64,000 nt of DNA from Bradyrhizobium manausense. GTDB lineage: Bacteria; Pseudomonadota; Alphaproteobacteria; Rhizobiales; Xanthobacteraceae. This document shows positions 32,070-40,737 of the stretch, piece after piece. The stretch's first letter is position 1; each line of letters begins with the position of its first letter. Location: positions 1 to 64,000 of the forward strand of contig NZ_JAFCLG010000014.1 of the NCBI RefSeq assembly GCF_018129685.1, read 5' to 3'. A model generated the notes under the pieces. The model ran no database searches. It had not been told where the DNA came from and saw nothing but the letters and a program-made list of their open reading frames with translations. The position numbers and the translations under genes were made by a program.

Positions 32070-33428
32070 ATGGCCCAGGTTAATACATCCGGCGCGCAAG
32101 TCGCCGGCGCGCCAGTCGTCACAGCGATGCAGGTGATCCCGGTTGCAGGCCGCGACAGCATGCTCCTCAATCTGAGCGGCGCACATGCGCCGTTCTTCAC
32201 CCGCAACATCGTCATCCTCACCGACAATGCCGGTCACAGCGGCGTCGGCGAGGTGCCGGGCGGGCAAAAGATCTGGCAGACCCTCCAGGACGCCCGCGAT
32301 CTCGTGATCGGCAAGACCGTCGGCGCGATGAACAACATCCTTGCCGATATCAGAACGACCTTCGCCGACCGTGACGCCGGCGGCCGCGGCAAGCAGACCT
32401 TCGACCTGCGCGTGATGATCCACGCGGTCACGGCCATCGAATCCGCCCTGCTCGACCTGCTCGGCCAGCACCTCAATCTGCCGGTCGCAGCCCTGCTCGG
32501 CGAGGGCCAGCAGCGCAAGAGCGTCGAGACGCTCGGCTATCTCTTCTTCGTCGGTGACATCAGCAAGAGCAAGCTGGACTACGTCAAGGGCGAGACTGGC
32601 AAGCCCGACTGGTTCAACCTCCGGCATCAGGAGGCGATGACGCCGGAGACGGTGGTGCGCCTCGCGGAAGCCACGCAAGACCATTATGGCTTCGCCGATT
32701 TCAAGCTGAAGGGCGGCGTGCTGCGCGGCGAGCAGGAGATCGAGGCGGTCACGGCCATCGCCAAGCGCTTCCCCAACGCCCGCGTCACGCTCGACCCGAA
32801 CGGCGCCTGGTCGCTCGACGAGGCAATCGGCCTCTGCAAGAACATGCACGGCATCCTCGCCTATGCCGAGGATCCCTGCGGCGCCGAGGCCGGCTTCTCA
32901 GGCCGCGAGATCATGGCCGAGTTCCGGCGGGCCACGGGGCTGCCGACCGCGACCAACATGATTGCGACCGACTGGCGTCAGCTCTCCCATGCGCTGCGCC
33001 TCGGCGCGGTGGACATTCCGCTCGCCGACCCCCATTTCTGGACGATGCAAGGCTCGGTACGCGTGGCCCAGACCTGCCGCGACAACGGCCTGACCTGGGG
33101 CTCGCACTCCAACAACCACTTTGACATTTCGCTCGCGATGTTCACCCATGTCGGCGCCGCGGCTCCCGGCAAGGTCACCGCGATCGACACACACTGGATC
33201 TGGCAGGATGGCCAGGCCCTGACGAAAGAGCCGCTCCAGATCAGAGGCGGCAAGATCGCGGTCCCGGATCGTCCGGGCCTCGGCATCGAGATCGACCGTG
33301 CGGCTATCGAGGCCGCGCATGAACTCTACAAGAGGCATGGACTCGGCGCCCGCGATGACGCTACTGCCATGCAGGACCTGATCCCCGGCTGGACCTTCGA
33401 CGACAAGCGTCCCTGCCTCGTACGTTAA
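32070..33428 (+). CDS. gudD: Glucarate dehydratase
   Basis: Enolase-superfamily enzyme that dehydrates D-glucarate to 5-keto-4-deoxyglucarate. The 452-residue product has the KxK base in FADFKLKGGV, metal ligands in LDPNGAWSLDEA and AYAEDPCG, ATNMIATDW, and the general base histidine in WGSHSNNHFDISLAM. These are characteristic of GudD rather than other acid-sugar dehydratases. It is between kdgD and the semialdehyde dehydrogenase gene with 24-26 base gaps, so the three are cotranscribed. Confidence 0.95.
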   Translation: MAQVNTSGAQVAGAPVVTAMQVIPVAGRDSMLLNLSGAHAPFFTRNIVILTDNAGHSGVGEVPGGQKIWQTLQDARDLVIGKTVGAMNNILADIRTTFADRDAGGRGKQTFDLRVMIHAVTAIESALLDLLGQHLNLPVAALLGEGQQRKSVETLGYLFFVGDISKSKLDYVKGETGKPDWFNLRHQEAMTPETVVRLAEATQDHYGFADFKLKGGVLRGEQEIEAVTAIAKRFPNARVTLDPNGAWSLDEAIGLCKNMHGILAYAEDPCGAEAGFSGREIMAEFRRATGLPTATNMIATDWRQLSHALRLGAVDIPLADPHFWTMQGSVRVAQTCRDNGLTWGSHSNNHFDISLAMFTHVGAAAPGKVTAIDTHWIWQDGQALTKEPLQIRGGKIAVPDRPGLGIEIDRAAIEAAHELYKRHGLGARDDATAMQDLIPGWTFDDKRPCLVR

Positions 33429-33452
33429 GAAAACCTTCCCTGGAGGAATGAG

Positions 33453-34901
33453 ATGACTGCGATCCTGAAGAACTTCATCGGCGGAGAGTGGGTCGACGGC
33501 TCCGGCGTCACCAAGAACATCAATCCCTCCAACACCAACGATCTCGTCGGCGAATACGCCAAGGCCGACAAGGCGCAGACCGAGAAAGCGATCGCCGCCG
33601 CGAAGGCTGCCTTCCCCGCCTGGTCGCAGTCGACGCCGCAGGTGCGCTTCGACGCGCTGAACAAGATTTCCCTCGAAATCCTCGCCCGCAAGGAAGAGCT
33701 CGGCCGCCTGCTCGCCCGCGAAGAGGGCAAGACGCTGCCCGAGGGCATTGGCGAGGTCGCCCGCGCCGGCCAGATCTTTGCGTTCTTCGCCGGTGAGGCG
33801 CTGCGCCTGATCGGCGAGAAGGGCGCCTCGGTGCGTCCGGGCCTCGACGTGGAGCTCACCCGCGAGCCGGTCGGCGTCGTCGGCATGATCACGCCCTGGA
33901 ATTTCCCGATCGCGATTCCCGCATGGAAGATCGCGCCGGCGCTCTGCTATGGCAACACCGTGGTGTTCAAGCCGGCTGAGCTCGTGCCCGGCTCCGGGCA
34001 TGCGCTCTCCGAGATCATCGCCCGCTCGGGCATTCCCGCCGGTGTGTTCAACCTCGTGGTCGGCTCCGGCTCGGTGGTCGGCCAGACCTTGCTCGAATCC
34101 CCCGATGTTGCCGCGATCTCCTTCACCGGCTCGGTGCAGACGGGCCGCAAGATCGCGCAGGCCTGCGTGCTCTCGAATCCCATGAAGAAATTCCAGCTCG
34201 AGATGGGCGGCAAGAACCCGCTGGTGGTGCTCGACGACGCCGACCTCAAGACCGCGGTCGAAGTCGCCGTCAACGGCGCCTATTTCTCGACCGGCCAGCG
34301 TTGCACGGCCTCGTCCCGTCTGATCGTCACCGAGGGCATCCACGACCGTTTCGTCGCCGCGGTGGCCGAACGGCTGAACAGCCTGTCGGTGGACGACGCG
34401 CTCAAGGCCGGCGTGCATATCGGCCCCGTGGTCGATCAGAGCCAGCTCGACCAGGACCTGCGCTACATCAAGATCGGCCAGGACGAGGGCGCCAAGCTCG
34501 CCTTCGGCGGCGAGCTGCTCAAGCGCGAGAACCCCGGCCATTACCTGCAGCCGGCGCTGTTCACCGAGGCCAACAACAACATGCGCATCGCGCGTGAGGA
34601 GATTTTCGGCCCCGTTGCCGCCGTCATCCGCGCCAAAAACTACGAGGAGGCGCTGGCGATCTCCAACGACACCGAGTTCGGTCTCGCTTCCGGCATCTGC
34701 ACATCAAGCCTGAAATACGCCACGCACTACAAGCGCAACAGCGAGTCCGGCATGGTGATGGTCAATCTGCCGACCGCCGGCGTCGACTATCACGTGCCGT
34801 TCGGCGGCCGGAAGGGCTCGAGCTACGGCGCCCGCGAGCAGGGCTCCTATGCACGCGAGTTCTACACGACGGTGAAGACCGCTTATACCTATCCGGGCTG
34901 A
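33453..34901 (+). CDS. 2-oxoglutarate semialdehyde dehydrogenase (ALDH family)
   Basis: NAD(P)-dependent aldehyde dehydrogenase predicted to oxidise 2,5-dioxopentanoate to 2-oxoglutarate. The 482-residue product has the cofactor motif ITPWNFPIAIPAWKIAPAL, the catalytic Glu250 in FQLEMGGKNP and the nucleophile Cys284 in STGQRCTASS. The C-terminal PFGGRKGSSYGAREQG is typical. AGGAATGAG lies before the ATG. Its place after kdgD and gudD gives the substrate assignment. It is the last gene of the compact cluster before a dispersed repeat. Confidence 0.92.
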   Translation: MTAILKNFIGGEWVDGSGVTKNINPSNTNDLVGEYAKADKAQTEKAIAAAKAAFPAWSQSTPQVRFDALNKISLEILARKEELGRLLAREEGKTLPEGIGEVARAGQIFAFFAGEALRLIGEKGASVRPGLDVELTREPVGVVGMITPWNFPIAIPAWKIAPALCYGNTVVFKPAELVPGSGHALSEIIARSGIPAGVFNLVVGSGSVVGQTLLESPDVAAISFTGSVQTGRKIAQACVLSNPMKKFQLEMGGKNPLVVLDDADLKTAVEVAVNGAYFSTGQRCTASSRLIVTEGIHDRFVAAVAERLNSLSVDDALKAGVHIGPVVDQSQLDQDLRYIKIGQDEGAKLAFGGELLKRENPGHYLQPALFTEANNNMRIAREEIFGPVAAVIRAKNYEEALAISNDTEFGLASGICTSSLKYATHYKRNSESGMVMVNLPTAGVDYHVPFGGRKGSSYGAREQGSYAREFYTTVKTAYTYPG

Positions 34902-34913
34902 TAGGCTGACATC

Positions 34914-35000
34914 GTAGGGTGGGTTAGCGCAGCGTAACCCACCTCTTCTGGTTCGACAGATGCAGACAGTGGTGGGTTGCGCTGCGCTAACCCACCCTAC
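34914..35000. repeat. Dispersed palindromic repeat (GTAGGGTGGGTTAGCG family)
   Basis: GTAGGGTGGGTTAGCGCAGC and its near-exact inverse GCGCTAACCCACCCTAC form the ends of an 87-base element. It lies between the semialdehyde dehydrogenase and garD genes and may fold in the mRNA. Confidence 0.8.
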
Positions 35001-35017
35001 AAATCCCGGAGTCCGTG

Positions 35018-36559
35018 ATGGACCAGGACGTCGCAGCGAAAGAGCAGCCCCGCTACATCAAGCTCAACGAGCGCGACAATGTCGCGATCGTGGTCAATGA
35101 TTTCGGGCTTCCCGCCGGTTCCCGCTTTGCCTGTGGACTGACGCTGCGCGCCTTCGTGCCGCAGGGGCACAAGACGGCGCTGGTCGACATCGGGCAAGAT
35201 CAGCCGATCATCCGCTACGGCGAGGTGATCGGCTACGCGCTGTCGCCGATCCTGGCCGGCGAATGGGTGGACGAGGCGCGCATCCGCATGCCGGAGGCTC
35301 CCGACCTCGACAAGCTCGAGATCTCCACCGCCGTTCCCGCGCCGCTGCCGCCGCTCGAAGGTTTCACCTTCGAAGGCTTTCGCAATCCGGACGGCTCGGT
35401 CGGCACCAGGAACATCCTCGGCATCTCCTCCTCCGTGCAATGCGTCAAGGGCACGATGGAATATGCGGTGAAGCGCATCCGCGCCGAGCTGCTGCCGAAA
35501 TATCCTAATGTCGACGACGTCGTGCCGCTGACGCATGCCTATGGCTGCGGCGTCGCGATCAATGCGCCCGACGCGGTCATCCCGATCCGCACGCTGCAAA
35601 ACCTCGCGCTCAACCCGAATTTCGGCGGCGAGATCCTGGTCATTAGCTTGGGATGCGAAAAGCTCGCGCCCGAGCGGCTGGTCCCCGAGGGCGTCAGCGA
35701 CGCCATCGTCCGCATGCAGGACGAGGCCTTTGACGGCTTTGGCGCCATCGTCGACGCGATCATGACCCAGGCCGAAGCTCGCCTGAAGATCCTCAACAAG
35801 CGCACCCGCGAGACCTGTCCGGCCGCCGATCTCGTGATCGGCCTGCAATGCGGCGGCAGCGACGCGTTCTCCGGCGTTACCGCGAATCCCGCCCTCGGCT
35901 TCGCCGCTGACCTGCTGGTGCGCGCCGGCGCCACCGTGATGTTCTCGGAAGTCACCGAGGTGCGCGACGCCATCCAGCTCCTCACCCGCCGCGCCATCAA
36001 CGAGGATGTCGGTCGCGCGCTGGTGCGCGAGATGGCCTGGTACGATTCTTATCTCGCCCGCGGCGGCGCCGATCGCAGCGCCAACACCACGCCCGGCAAC
36101 AAGAAGGGTGGCCTCGCCAACATCGTCGAGAAGTCACTCGGCTCGATCGTCAAATCAGGCTCATCGGCCATCACCGGCGTGCTCTCGCCGGGCCAGAAGG
36201 CGACGCAAAAGGGCATGCTGTTTGCGGCAACGCCAGCGAGCGATTTCATCTGCGGCACGCTCCAGCTTGCCTCCGGCATGACCCTGCAGGTCTTCACCAC
36301 CGGCCGCGGCACACCCTATGGCCTCGCGGCTGCGCCCGTGATCAAGGTCGCGACCCGCACGGAGCTCGCGCGCCGCTGGAAGGACCTGATCGATTTCGAC
36401 GCGGGCGGCATTGCCACCGGCGCCAAGACCATTGAGCAAACCGGCTGGGACCTGTTCCGCCTGATCCTCGACGTCGCCTCCGGCCGCACCAAGCCCTGGT
36501 CGGACCGTTGGGGCATCCACAATGACCTCACGCTGTTCAATCCAGCGCCGGTGACCTGA
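35018..36559 (+). CDS. garD: Galactarate dehydratase (UxaA/GarD family)
   Basis: Dehydrates D-galactarate to 5-keto-4-deoxyglucarate and so feeds the same KdgD step. The 513-residue product has an N-terminal SAF domain (residues ~10-85: IKLNERDNVAIVVNDFGLP), then the core with GTRNILGISSSVQC, THAYGCGVAIN, VISLGCEKLAPERL and IGLQCGGSDAFSGVTANPAL. GGAG at 35008-35011 is spaced for the ATG at 35018; a GTG one codon earlier is also possible. It is separated from the rest of the cluster only by a dispersed repeat and runs in the same direction. GarD rather than altronate dehydratase is favoured by context and length. Confidence 0.9.
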   Translation: MDQDVAAKEQPRYIKLNERDNVAIVVNDFGLPAGSRFACGLTLRAFVPQGHKTALVDIGQDQPIIRYGEVIGYALSPILAGEWVDEARIRMPEAPDLDKLEISTAVPAPLPPLEGFTFEGFRNPDGSVGTRNILGISSSVQCVKGTMEYAVKRIRAELLPKYPNVDDVVPLTHAYGCGVAINAPDAVIPIRTLQNLALNPNFGGEILVISLGCEKLAPERLVPEGVSDAIVRMQDEAFDGFGAIVDAIMTQAEARLKILNKRTRETCPAADLVIGLQCGGSDAFSGVTANPALGFAADLLVRAGATVMFSEVTEVRDAIQLLTRRAINEDVGRALVREMAWYDSYLARGGADRSANTTPGNKKGGLANIVEKSLGSIVKSGSSAITGVLSPGQKATQKGMLFAATPASDFICGTLQLASGMTLQVFTTGRGTPYGLAAAPVIKVATRTELARRWKDLIDFDAGGIATGAKTIEQTGWDLFRLILDVASGRTKPWSDRWGIHNDLTLFNPAPVT

Positions 36560-36829
36560 GCGGCGACAACGGCAGCCACACCGCGCGCCAGTGGTGCGGG
36601 AGTCCAGGCGCGACGCATGAGGCACGATTGGCGTCGCGTTGCGACGGGCCGCTGAAACCGTTCTGAAACAAACGCCGATAAAACGTCGCTTTCGCTTCAT
36701 CGCGATGATGGCACGCAACCAGATATCTTTGCCGGCCGAACGCGAATGTTCGTACACAAGCGAACCTGTTGCGGCACTGCCGCGACCAAACCTCCGATCG
36801 TCACTTTTTCCTCCAATGGAGTTTCTGAA
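36560..36829. promoter_or_regulatory. Upstream region of a small secreted protein gene, with CGAAC half-sites
   Basis: CGAAC at 36737-36741, GTTCG at 36748-36752 and CGAAC at 36761-36765 form two overlapping inverted pairs (spacers 6 and 8), about 65-95 bases before the ATG at 36830. The half-site resembles LexA half-sites (GAAC/GTTC), but the spacing is not the alphaproteobacterial GTTC-N7-GTTC. No other feature is seen in this gap. Confidence 0.3.
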
Positions 36830-37099
36830 ATGCGTATCCTCTCGATGATTGCGGTGGCCAGTGCGATGGTTGCGAGCACGGCCAGTGCATTTGCCGGCGA
36901 GCTCCCCTCTTACGAAGTGAAGTCGTTTCCGATCTCGGCGGTACAAGTGCAAGTGCTCGGCGGAGTTGGCGTCGAGGAGCAGTCGACCGCGCCGACGATG
37001 ATCGTCGCCGGCATGCCCGCATCGCCCGCGCAGATATCAGTGCTGTCGCCGCGCGTGAAGCGGCTCGCCAGCACGAACTCCGACAACGAAGCACGCTAA
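36830..37099 (+). CDS. Small secreted protein, unknown
   Basis: An 89-residue product beginning MRILSMIAVASAMVASTASA with a clear signal peptide, cleaved near AFA-GEL. The mature part is ~68 residues, has no cysteines and ends in a polar tail (RLASTNSDNEAR). GGAG lies 8 bases before the ATG. A longer in-frame reading would bury the signal and is rejected. I recognise no family; it may be a periplasmic or surface peptide. Confidence 0.6.
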   Translation: MRILSMIAVASAMVASTASAFAGELPSYEVKSFPISAVQVQVLGGVGVEEQSTAPTMIVAGMPASPAQISVLSPRVKRLASTNSDNEAR

Positions 37100-37151
37100 A
37101 CCTTCACATGATTGACGGTGTCCGCGTCTGACGCGGCCGCCGTGCGTACTC

Positions 37152-37508
37152 TCATGTCATGCTGCCGGGCATGAAACACCGCACGCGCGGGTGGCCGTCG
37201 ATATAGTGCTTCCACACCATGGTGCGGCCGATCTTGTTCGGCTCGGTGATCACGGCGCCGTCGGGCACGACGACCCATTCCTCGTCGAGATGCACGCGGT
37301 AGTGTCCCTTGTCGGACTCCCAATCGACATCGGCGACGACATAGCCGTCGGCGTCCGAGCAGCACTGCCCGTACTCGCTGCGCAGACTCTCGAACCAGGG
37401 CTTGAGCGGTGAATTGGCGTAACGCCCGTCATCGCGTGCCAGCGCTGATGTCGCCAGCAGCGTCATCAGCCCCAGCAACGTCGCAGCACACGGTCTTGCA
37501 AGTTTCAT
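37152..37508 (-). CDS. Small periplasmic protein, unknown
   Basis: A 118-residue product with a signal peptide (MKLARPCAATLLGLMTLLA, cleaved near ALA-RDD). The mature part has GQCCSDADGYVVADVDWES and a C-terminal RVRCFMPGSMT, with three cysteines that may form a disulfide. The Trp/Asp/Tyr-rich body recurs in short rhizobial hypothetical proteins. The start at 37508 is set by the signal peptide; the ribosome site is weak. Function unknown. Confidence 0.65.
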   Translation of the reverse strand: MKLARPCAATLLGLMTLLATSALARDDGRYANSPLKPWFESLRSEYGQCCSDADGYVVADVDWESDKGHYRVHLDEEWVVVPDGAVITEPNKIGRTMVWKHYIDGHPRVRCFMPGSMT

Positions 37509-37755
37509 GGCGTTGTCTCGCGGATCGAAATCGGCGCCGCAGGGACAGACAAGGCCGCTCACGCCCTCAACAGGCGCGGAATCGGCAAATCGCTCCCCAG
37601 CGGCTTTGCCGATAGCTATGCAAATCCGGCGCCAGCGCGCATTCCGGGGAATTACTGCCGCAGCCACGGCGAGCATTCGTCTTTCGACGAATGCGTCTTT
37701 GCGAGAAATGGCAACGAGGTGTGTGGAAGAGGCCGTGACGGCTGGCGCGGCGCGC

Positions 37756-38358
37756 CTACTTCTTTGCCGCCGGCGCCATCATCATCGCGCCGCCCTTCTT
37801 GGCTGCGGGCGCAGCCTTCGGCGCGGTCGCGGCGGCCTGTGCGGGGAGATATTTGGCGATGATGGCGGGATCGACCTCCGCCATGCTGGTATCCGGAAGG
37901 CGCTGCCAGGTCTCATCCTTGCCGAACAGGGAAATGCCGAGGAAGCCGCGCATGGTCAGCGTTTGCCCGTCCGGGCTGACCGTCATCTTGGCCTTCCAGA
38001 TGTTGCCGTCGCGCGGATTGACCACGTTGCCGCCCTCATACTTCAATCCGTCGCGCTTCATGTCGCGGATGAAGGAGAGCCCGAGCACCGGCTGGTTCTT
38101 GCGGTCATCCGTGCATTTCGCGCAGACCTCGTTCGGATCGTCGCCGGGACGCGGAAAGGTCTTGGCGATGACGCCTTCGAAGATGCCGTTGTGGTCGATG
38201 AAGAGGAACCAGCCCACCGACCTGCCGTCCTCGACCTTCTGCCAGAGGCCCGCAGCGGTCGGCTGCTGCGCGGCAGCCGGCTTCGCCGCGCCAATCGACA
38301 GCGCAACGACGAGTGTCACGAGCGAGAGCAGCCGAAAGCCGGTAAAGAGATTCCGCAT
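37756..38358 (-). CDS. DUF2147-like secreted protein
   Basis: The 200-residue product begins MRNLFTGFRLLSLVTLVVAL with a signal peptide ending near AAA-QQP. The body matches the DUF2147 pattern: AAGLWQKVEDGRSVGWFLF, DGLKYEGGNVVNPRDGNIW and a LTMRGFLGISLFGKDETWQR end. The last ~30 residues are an Ala/Lys/Pro-rich tail with MMMAP. AAGGTG lies 7 bases before the ATG; an in-frame TTG upstream is rejected. DUF2147 is a lipocalin-like periplasmic family; function unknown. Confidence 0.8.
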   Translation of the reverse strand: MRNLFTGFRLLSLVTLVVALSIGAAKPAAAQQPTAAGLWQKVEDGRSVGWFLFIDHNGIFEGVIAKTFPRPGDDPNEVCAKCTDDRKNQPVLGLSFIRDMKRDGLKYEGGNVVNPRDGNIWKAKMTVSPDGQTLTMRGFLGISLFGKDETWQRLPDTSMAEVDPAIIAKYLPAQAAATAPKAAPAAKKGGAMMMAPAAKK

Positions 38359-38465
38359 TATGATCACCTTGCTGAGCCGCCACGGCAATGGCCGAAGACT
38401 ACGGCGATTTCGCGAACGGTTCCAGCACCAGAACGTGGGATGTCACGACCCCGTTCGCGCGGTGG

Positions 38466-39494
38466 TCAGTTGACACCGAGCTTCTTTTGCAGGCTGGACG
38501 AAGAGGTCGTGTACTGGAACACGAGCCGCTTGTCCGGGTAGACGTAGCGGTGGGCCTTTTGCGACATCAATGCGCCCTCGTGAAAACCGCACAGGATCAG
38601 CTTGATCTTGCCCGGATAGGTGTTGATGTCGCCGATGGCGAAGATGCCGGGAACGTTGGTCTCGAACGCCGAGGTCTCGACCGGCACCAGATTGTTCTCC
38701 AGCGCAATGCCCCAGTTCGCGACCGGACCGAGCTTCATGGTCAGCCCGAAGAACGGCAGCATGGTGTCGCATGCGATCTCGCTGACGTTGTTGTCGTTGC
38801 CCTTGACGGTGGCACCGGTCAGTTGGCCATCGGCGCCGGACAGCGCAGTAACCTGACCGATCCGCAGATCCATCTTGCCGTCGGCCACCAGCGCGCGCAT
38901 CCGCTCGACGCTGTGAGGGGCAGCGCGGAAATCGTCGCGACGGTGCAGAAGCGTGATGCGCTTGGCCAGCGGATGCAGGTTGAGCGTCCAGTCGAGCGCG
39001 GAATCGCCGCCGCCAACGATCAGCACGTTCTTGTCGCGGAACGTCTCCATCTTGCGCACGGCGTAATGCACCGAGGTGCCTTCATAGGCCTCGATGCCCG
39101 GCACCGGCGGACGCTTGGGCTGGAACGAGCCGCCGCCGGCTGCAATCACCAGCACCTTGCATTCGAATACCTTGCCGGCATCGGTGGTGCAGCGGAATGC
39201 GGGATCGCCGATCTTCTCGACGGTCTCGATCATCTCGCCCAGATGGAAGGTCGGATGGAACGGCTTGATCTGCTCCATCAGCGCATCGGTGAGACCCTGT
39301 CCGGACACATGCGGGATGCCGGGAATGTCGTAGATCGGCTTTTCCGGATAGAGCTCGGCGCACTGGCCGCCGACCTTGTCGAGGATGTCGACGAAATGCG
39401 CCTTCATGTCGAGAAGGCCAAGCTCGAAGGCGGCGAACAGACCGCAAGGGCCGGCGCCAATAATCAGCACATCGGTTTTGATCACGTCGCTCAT
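38466..39494 (-). CDS. Ferredoxin--NADP reductase (TrxR-like type)
   Basis: FAD enzyme moving electrons between NADPH and ferredoxin. The 342-residue product has the FAD motif TDVLIIGAGPCGLFAAFEL, CAELYPEKPIYDIPGIP, an NADPH motif VLIVGGGDSALDW and FAIGDINTYPG, and lacks the CxxC of thioredoxin reductases. This is the two-domain FNR found in Rhodopseudomonas, Bacillus (YumC) and green sulfur bacteria. A [2Fe-2S] ferredoxin gene lies 750 bases downstream on the same strand side, a likely partner. Confidence 0.92.
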   Translation of the reverse strand: MSDVIKTDVLIIGAGPCGLFAAFELGLLDMKAHFVDILDKVGGQCAELYPEKPIYDIPGIPHVSGQGLTDALMEQIKPFHPTFHLGEMIETVEKIGDPAFRCTTDAGKVFECKVLVIAAGGGSFQPKRPPVPGIEAYEGTSVHYAVRKMETFRDKNVLIVGGGDSALDWTLNLHPLAKRITLLHRRDDFRAAPHSVERMRALVADGKMDLRIGQVTALSGADGQLTGATVKGNDNNVSEIACDTMLPFFGLTMKLGPVANWGIALENNLVPVETSAFETNVPGIFAIGDINTYPGKIKLILCGFHEGALMSQKAHRYVYPDKRLVFQYTTSSSSLQKKLGVN

Positions 39495-39675
39495 GTCGTC
39501 TCTTTATCGGTCGTTGTCGGTGGGACGGCGCCCTGCGGGCGGAGGTGGCCCTGCCTGTCTAGCCAACGGGGATGGATCAGGGAAGGCATAAAAGCAGGGC
39601 ACCCCGCAGGCACACCCACTTGCCGGGTCAAAATAACTGGGCTGTAACGAGGATGGATTTGACGGAGATCATCAG

Positions 39676-40143
39676 GTGAACGCACCAAGCCGCCTCGACA
39701 CGCCGCCGCGCCTGGAGGACTTCCCCTTTCGCCTCAGCGACAGTGTGCGCTTCGGCGATCTCGATCCGAACCAGCACGTCAACAACGCGGTCTACGCCAC
39801 CTATTTCGAGACCGGCCGCGTCACGCTGATGAAGCTTCCACAGTACGGGCTGACCCCACCGGGCTTCGCCTGGATCATGGTACGGCTCGACATGCATTTC
39901 CGCGCCGAGCTGCGCTGGCCGAATACGATCGAGCTCGGCCTCGGCGTCGTGAAGTTCGGACGCACGTCCGTGACCTTCGAGCAGGTGGTGTTTTCAAACG
40001 GGACGTGCATCGCCTCGGCAACTTCCGTCGGCGTCTTGCTCGACGAAGCGACGCGTCGGCCGGCCCCGCTGACCGCAGAGGTGATCGAAAAGTTCAAACC
40101 CTGGCACAAGCGCGGCATCGAGGTCGCGCTGCCGCGCGCTTAG
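39676..40143 (+). CDS. Acyl-CoA thioesterase (hot-dog, 4HBT family)
   Basis: A 155-residue hot-dog thioesterase starting at GTG (VNAPSRLDTPPR). The catalytic region is VRFGDLDPNQHVNNAVYATY with the Asp/Asn set of 4-hydroxybenzoyl-CoA thioesterase relatives, followed by the long hot-dog helix (FETGRVTLMKL). GGAG lies 12 bases upstream. It is likely a tetramer or dimer in the cytosol. The acyl substrate cannot be told. It sits between ferredoxin and FNR genes but points the other way. Confidence 0.88.
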   Translation: MNAPSRLDTPPRLEDFPFRLSDSVRFGDLDPNQHVNNAVYATYFETGRVTLMKLPQYGLTPPGFAWIMVRLDMHFRAELRWPNTIELGLGVVKFGRTSVTFEQVVFSNGTCIASATSVGVLLDEATRRPAPLTAEVIEKFKPWHKRGIEVALPRA

Positions 40144-40212
40144 TGCATGATCCGGACCCGCAGGACCGCGCTGGCGCAAAGTGTGCGGCGGTTTTCCGGA
40201 AAGATCATGCAC
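40143..40212. repeat. Dispersed palindromic repeat (GCATGATC family, second copy)
   Basis: GTGCATGATC at 40143-40152 and GATCATGCAC at 40203-40212 are perfect inverted ends around CCGGA...AAAGTGTGCGGCGGTTTTCC. Same family as 15655-15731. Confidence 0.75.
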
Positions 40213-40244
40213 TCTTAAAGATCACGCACTCCTGGAGAGACCGA

Positions 40245-40565
40245 TCAGGCCTGGCGTTCCGGCGTCGACACCACGAGCCCATCGAGCTCGTCGGAGACCT
40301 TGATCTGGCAGGACAGGCGCGAGTTCGGGCGCACGTCGAAACCGAAGTCGAGCATGTCCTCTTCCATCGGGGTCGGGCTGCCGACCTTCTCACGCCAGGC
40401 TTCGTCGACATAGACATGGCAGGTCGCGCAGGCGCAAGCGCCGCCGCACTCGGCCTCGATGCCGGGAATGCTGTTGCGGATGGCGGCTTCCATCACGGTT
40501 GCGCCGTTCTCGATTTCCACCGTGCGGGTTTCGCCCTTGTGGTCGACAAAGTGAATTTTGGCCAT
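40245..40565 (-). CDS. [2Fe-2S] ferredoxin, adrenodoxin/FdxB type
   Basis: A 106-residue electron carrier beginning MAKIHFVDHKGETRTVEIEN. Cluster cysteines are at 40, 46, 49 and 86 (CX5CX2C...C), in ECGGACACATCHVYVD and LSCQIKV. This is the vertebrate-adrenodoxin-like class, often partnered with FNR or cytochrome P450 and involved in Fe-S assembly. The start is set by the family N-terminus, and a longer reading enters a dispersed repeat region. The likely reductase is at 38466-39494. Confidence 0.92.
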   Translation of the reverse strand: MAKIHFVDHKGETRTVEIENGATVMEAAIRNSIPGIEAECGGACACATCHVYVDEAWREKVGSPTPMEEDMLDFGFDVRPNSRLSCQIKVSDELDGLVVSTPERQA

Positions 40566-40642
40566 GTGTTCTCGTGCTGCCGCGATCTGGGGAAAAAGGA
40601 GGGTCCGGGTTGTCCTATAACGGGTCGCTCCGGGCCGCGCCA

Positions 40643-40700
40643 TAGCGTTTTGAAGCGAAGTGGATGGCGGCTCGCCGGAGGGAAAACGCGTCAAAACAAG
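40643..40700. repeat. Dispersed repeat (AGCGTTTTGAAGCGAAGTGG family)
   Basis: AGCGTTTTGAAGCGAAGTGG and GGAAAACGCGTCAAAACAAG match the 20065 element. The ends are complementary (GCGTTTT / AAAACGC), so the element can fold. Confidence 0.7.
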
Positions 40701-40737
40701 AGACTATTGCTCAAGGCCTCGACTTCGGGGCGCCGGC

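Noticed and set aside
36737..36765. LexA box claim for the CGAAC array
   Set aside because: Alphaproteobacterial LexA uses GTTC-N7-GTTC direct repeats; the spacing here does not match, so only a generic operator is proposed.
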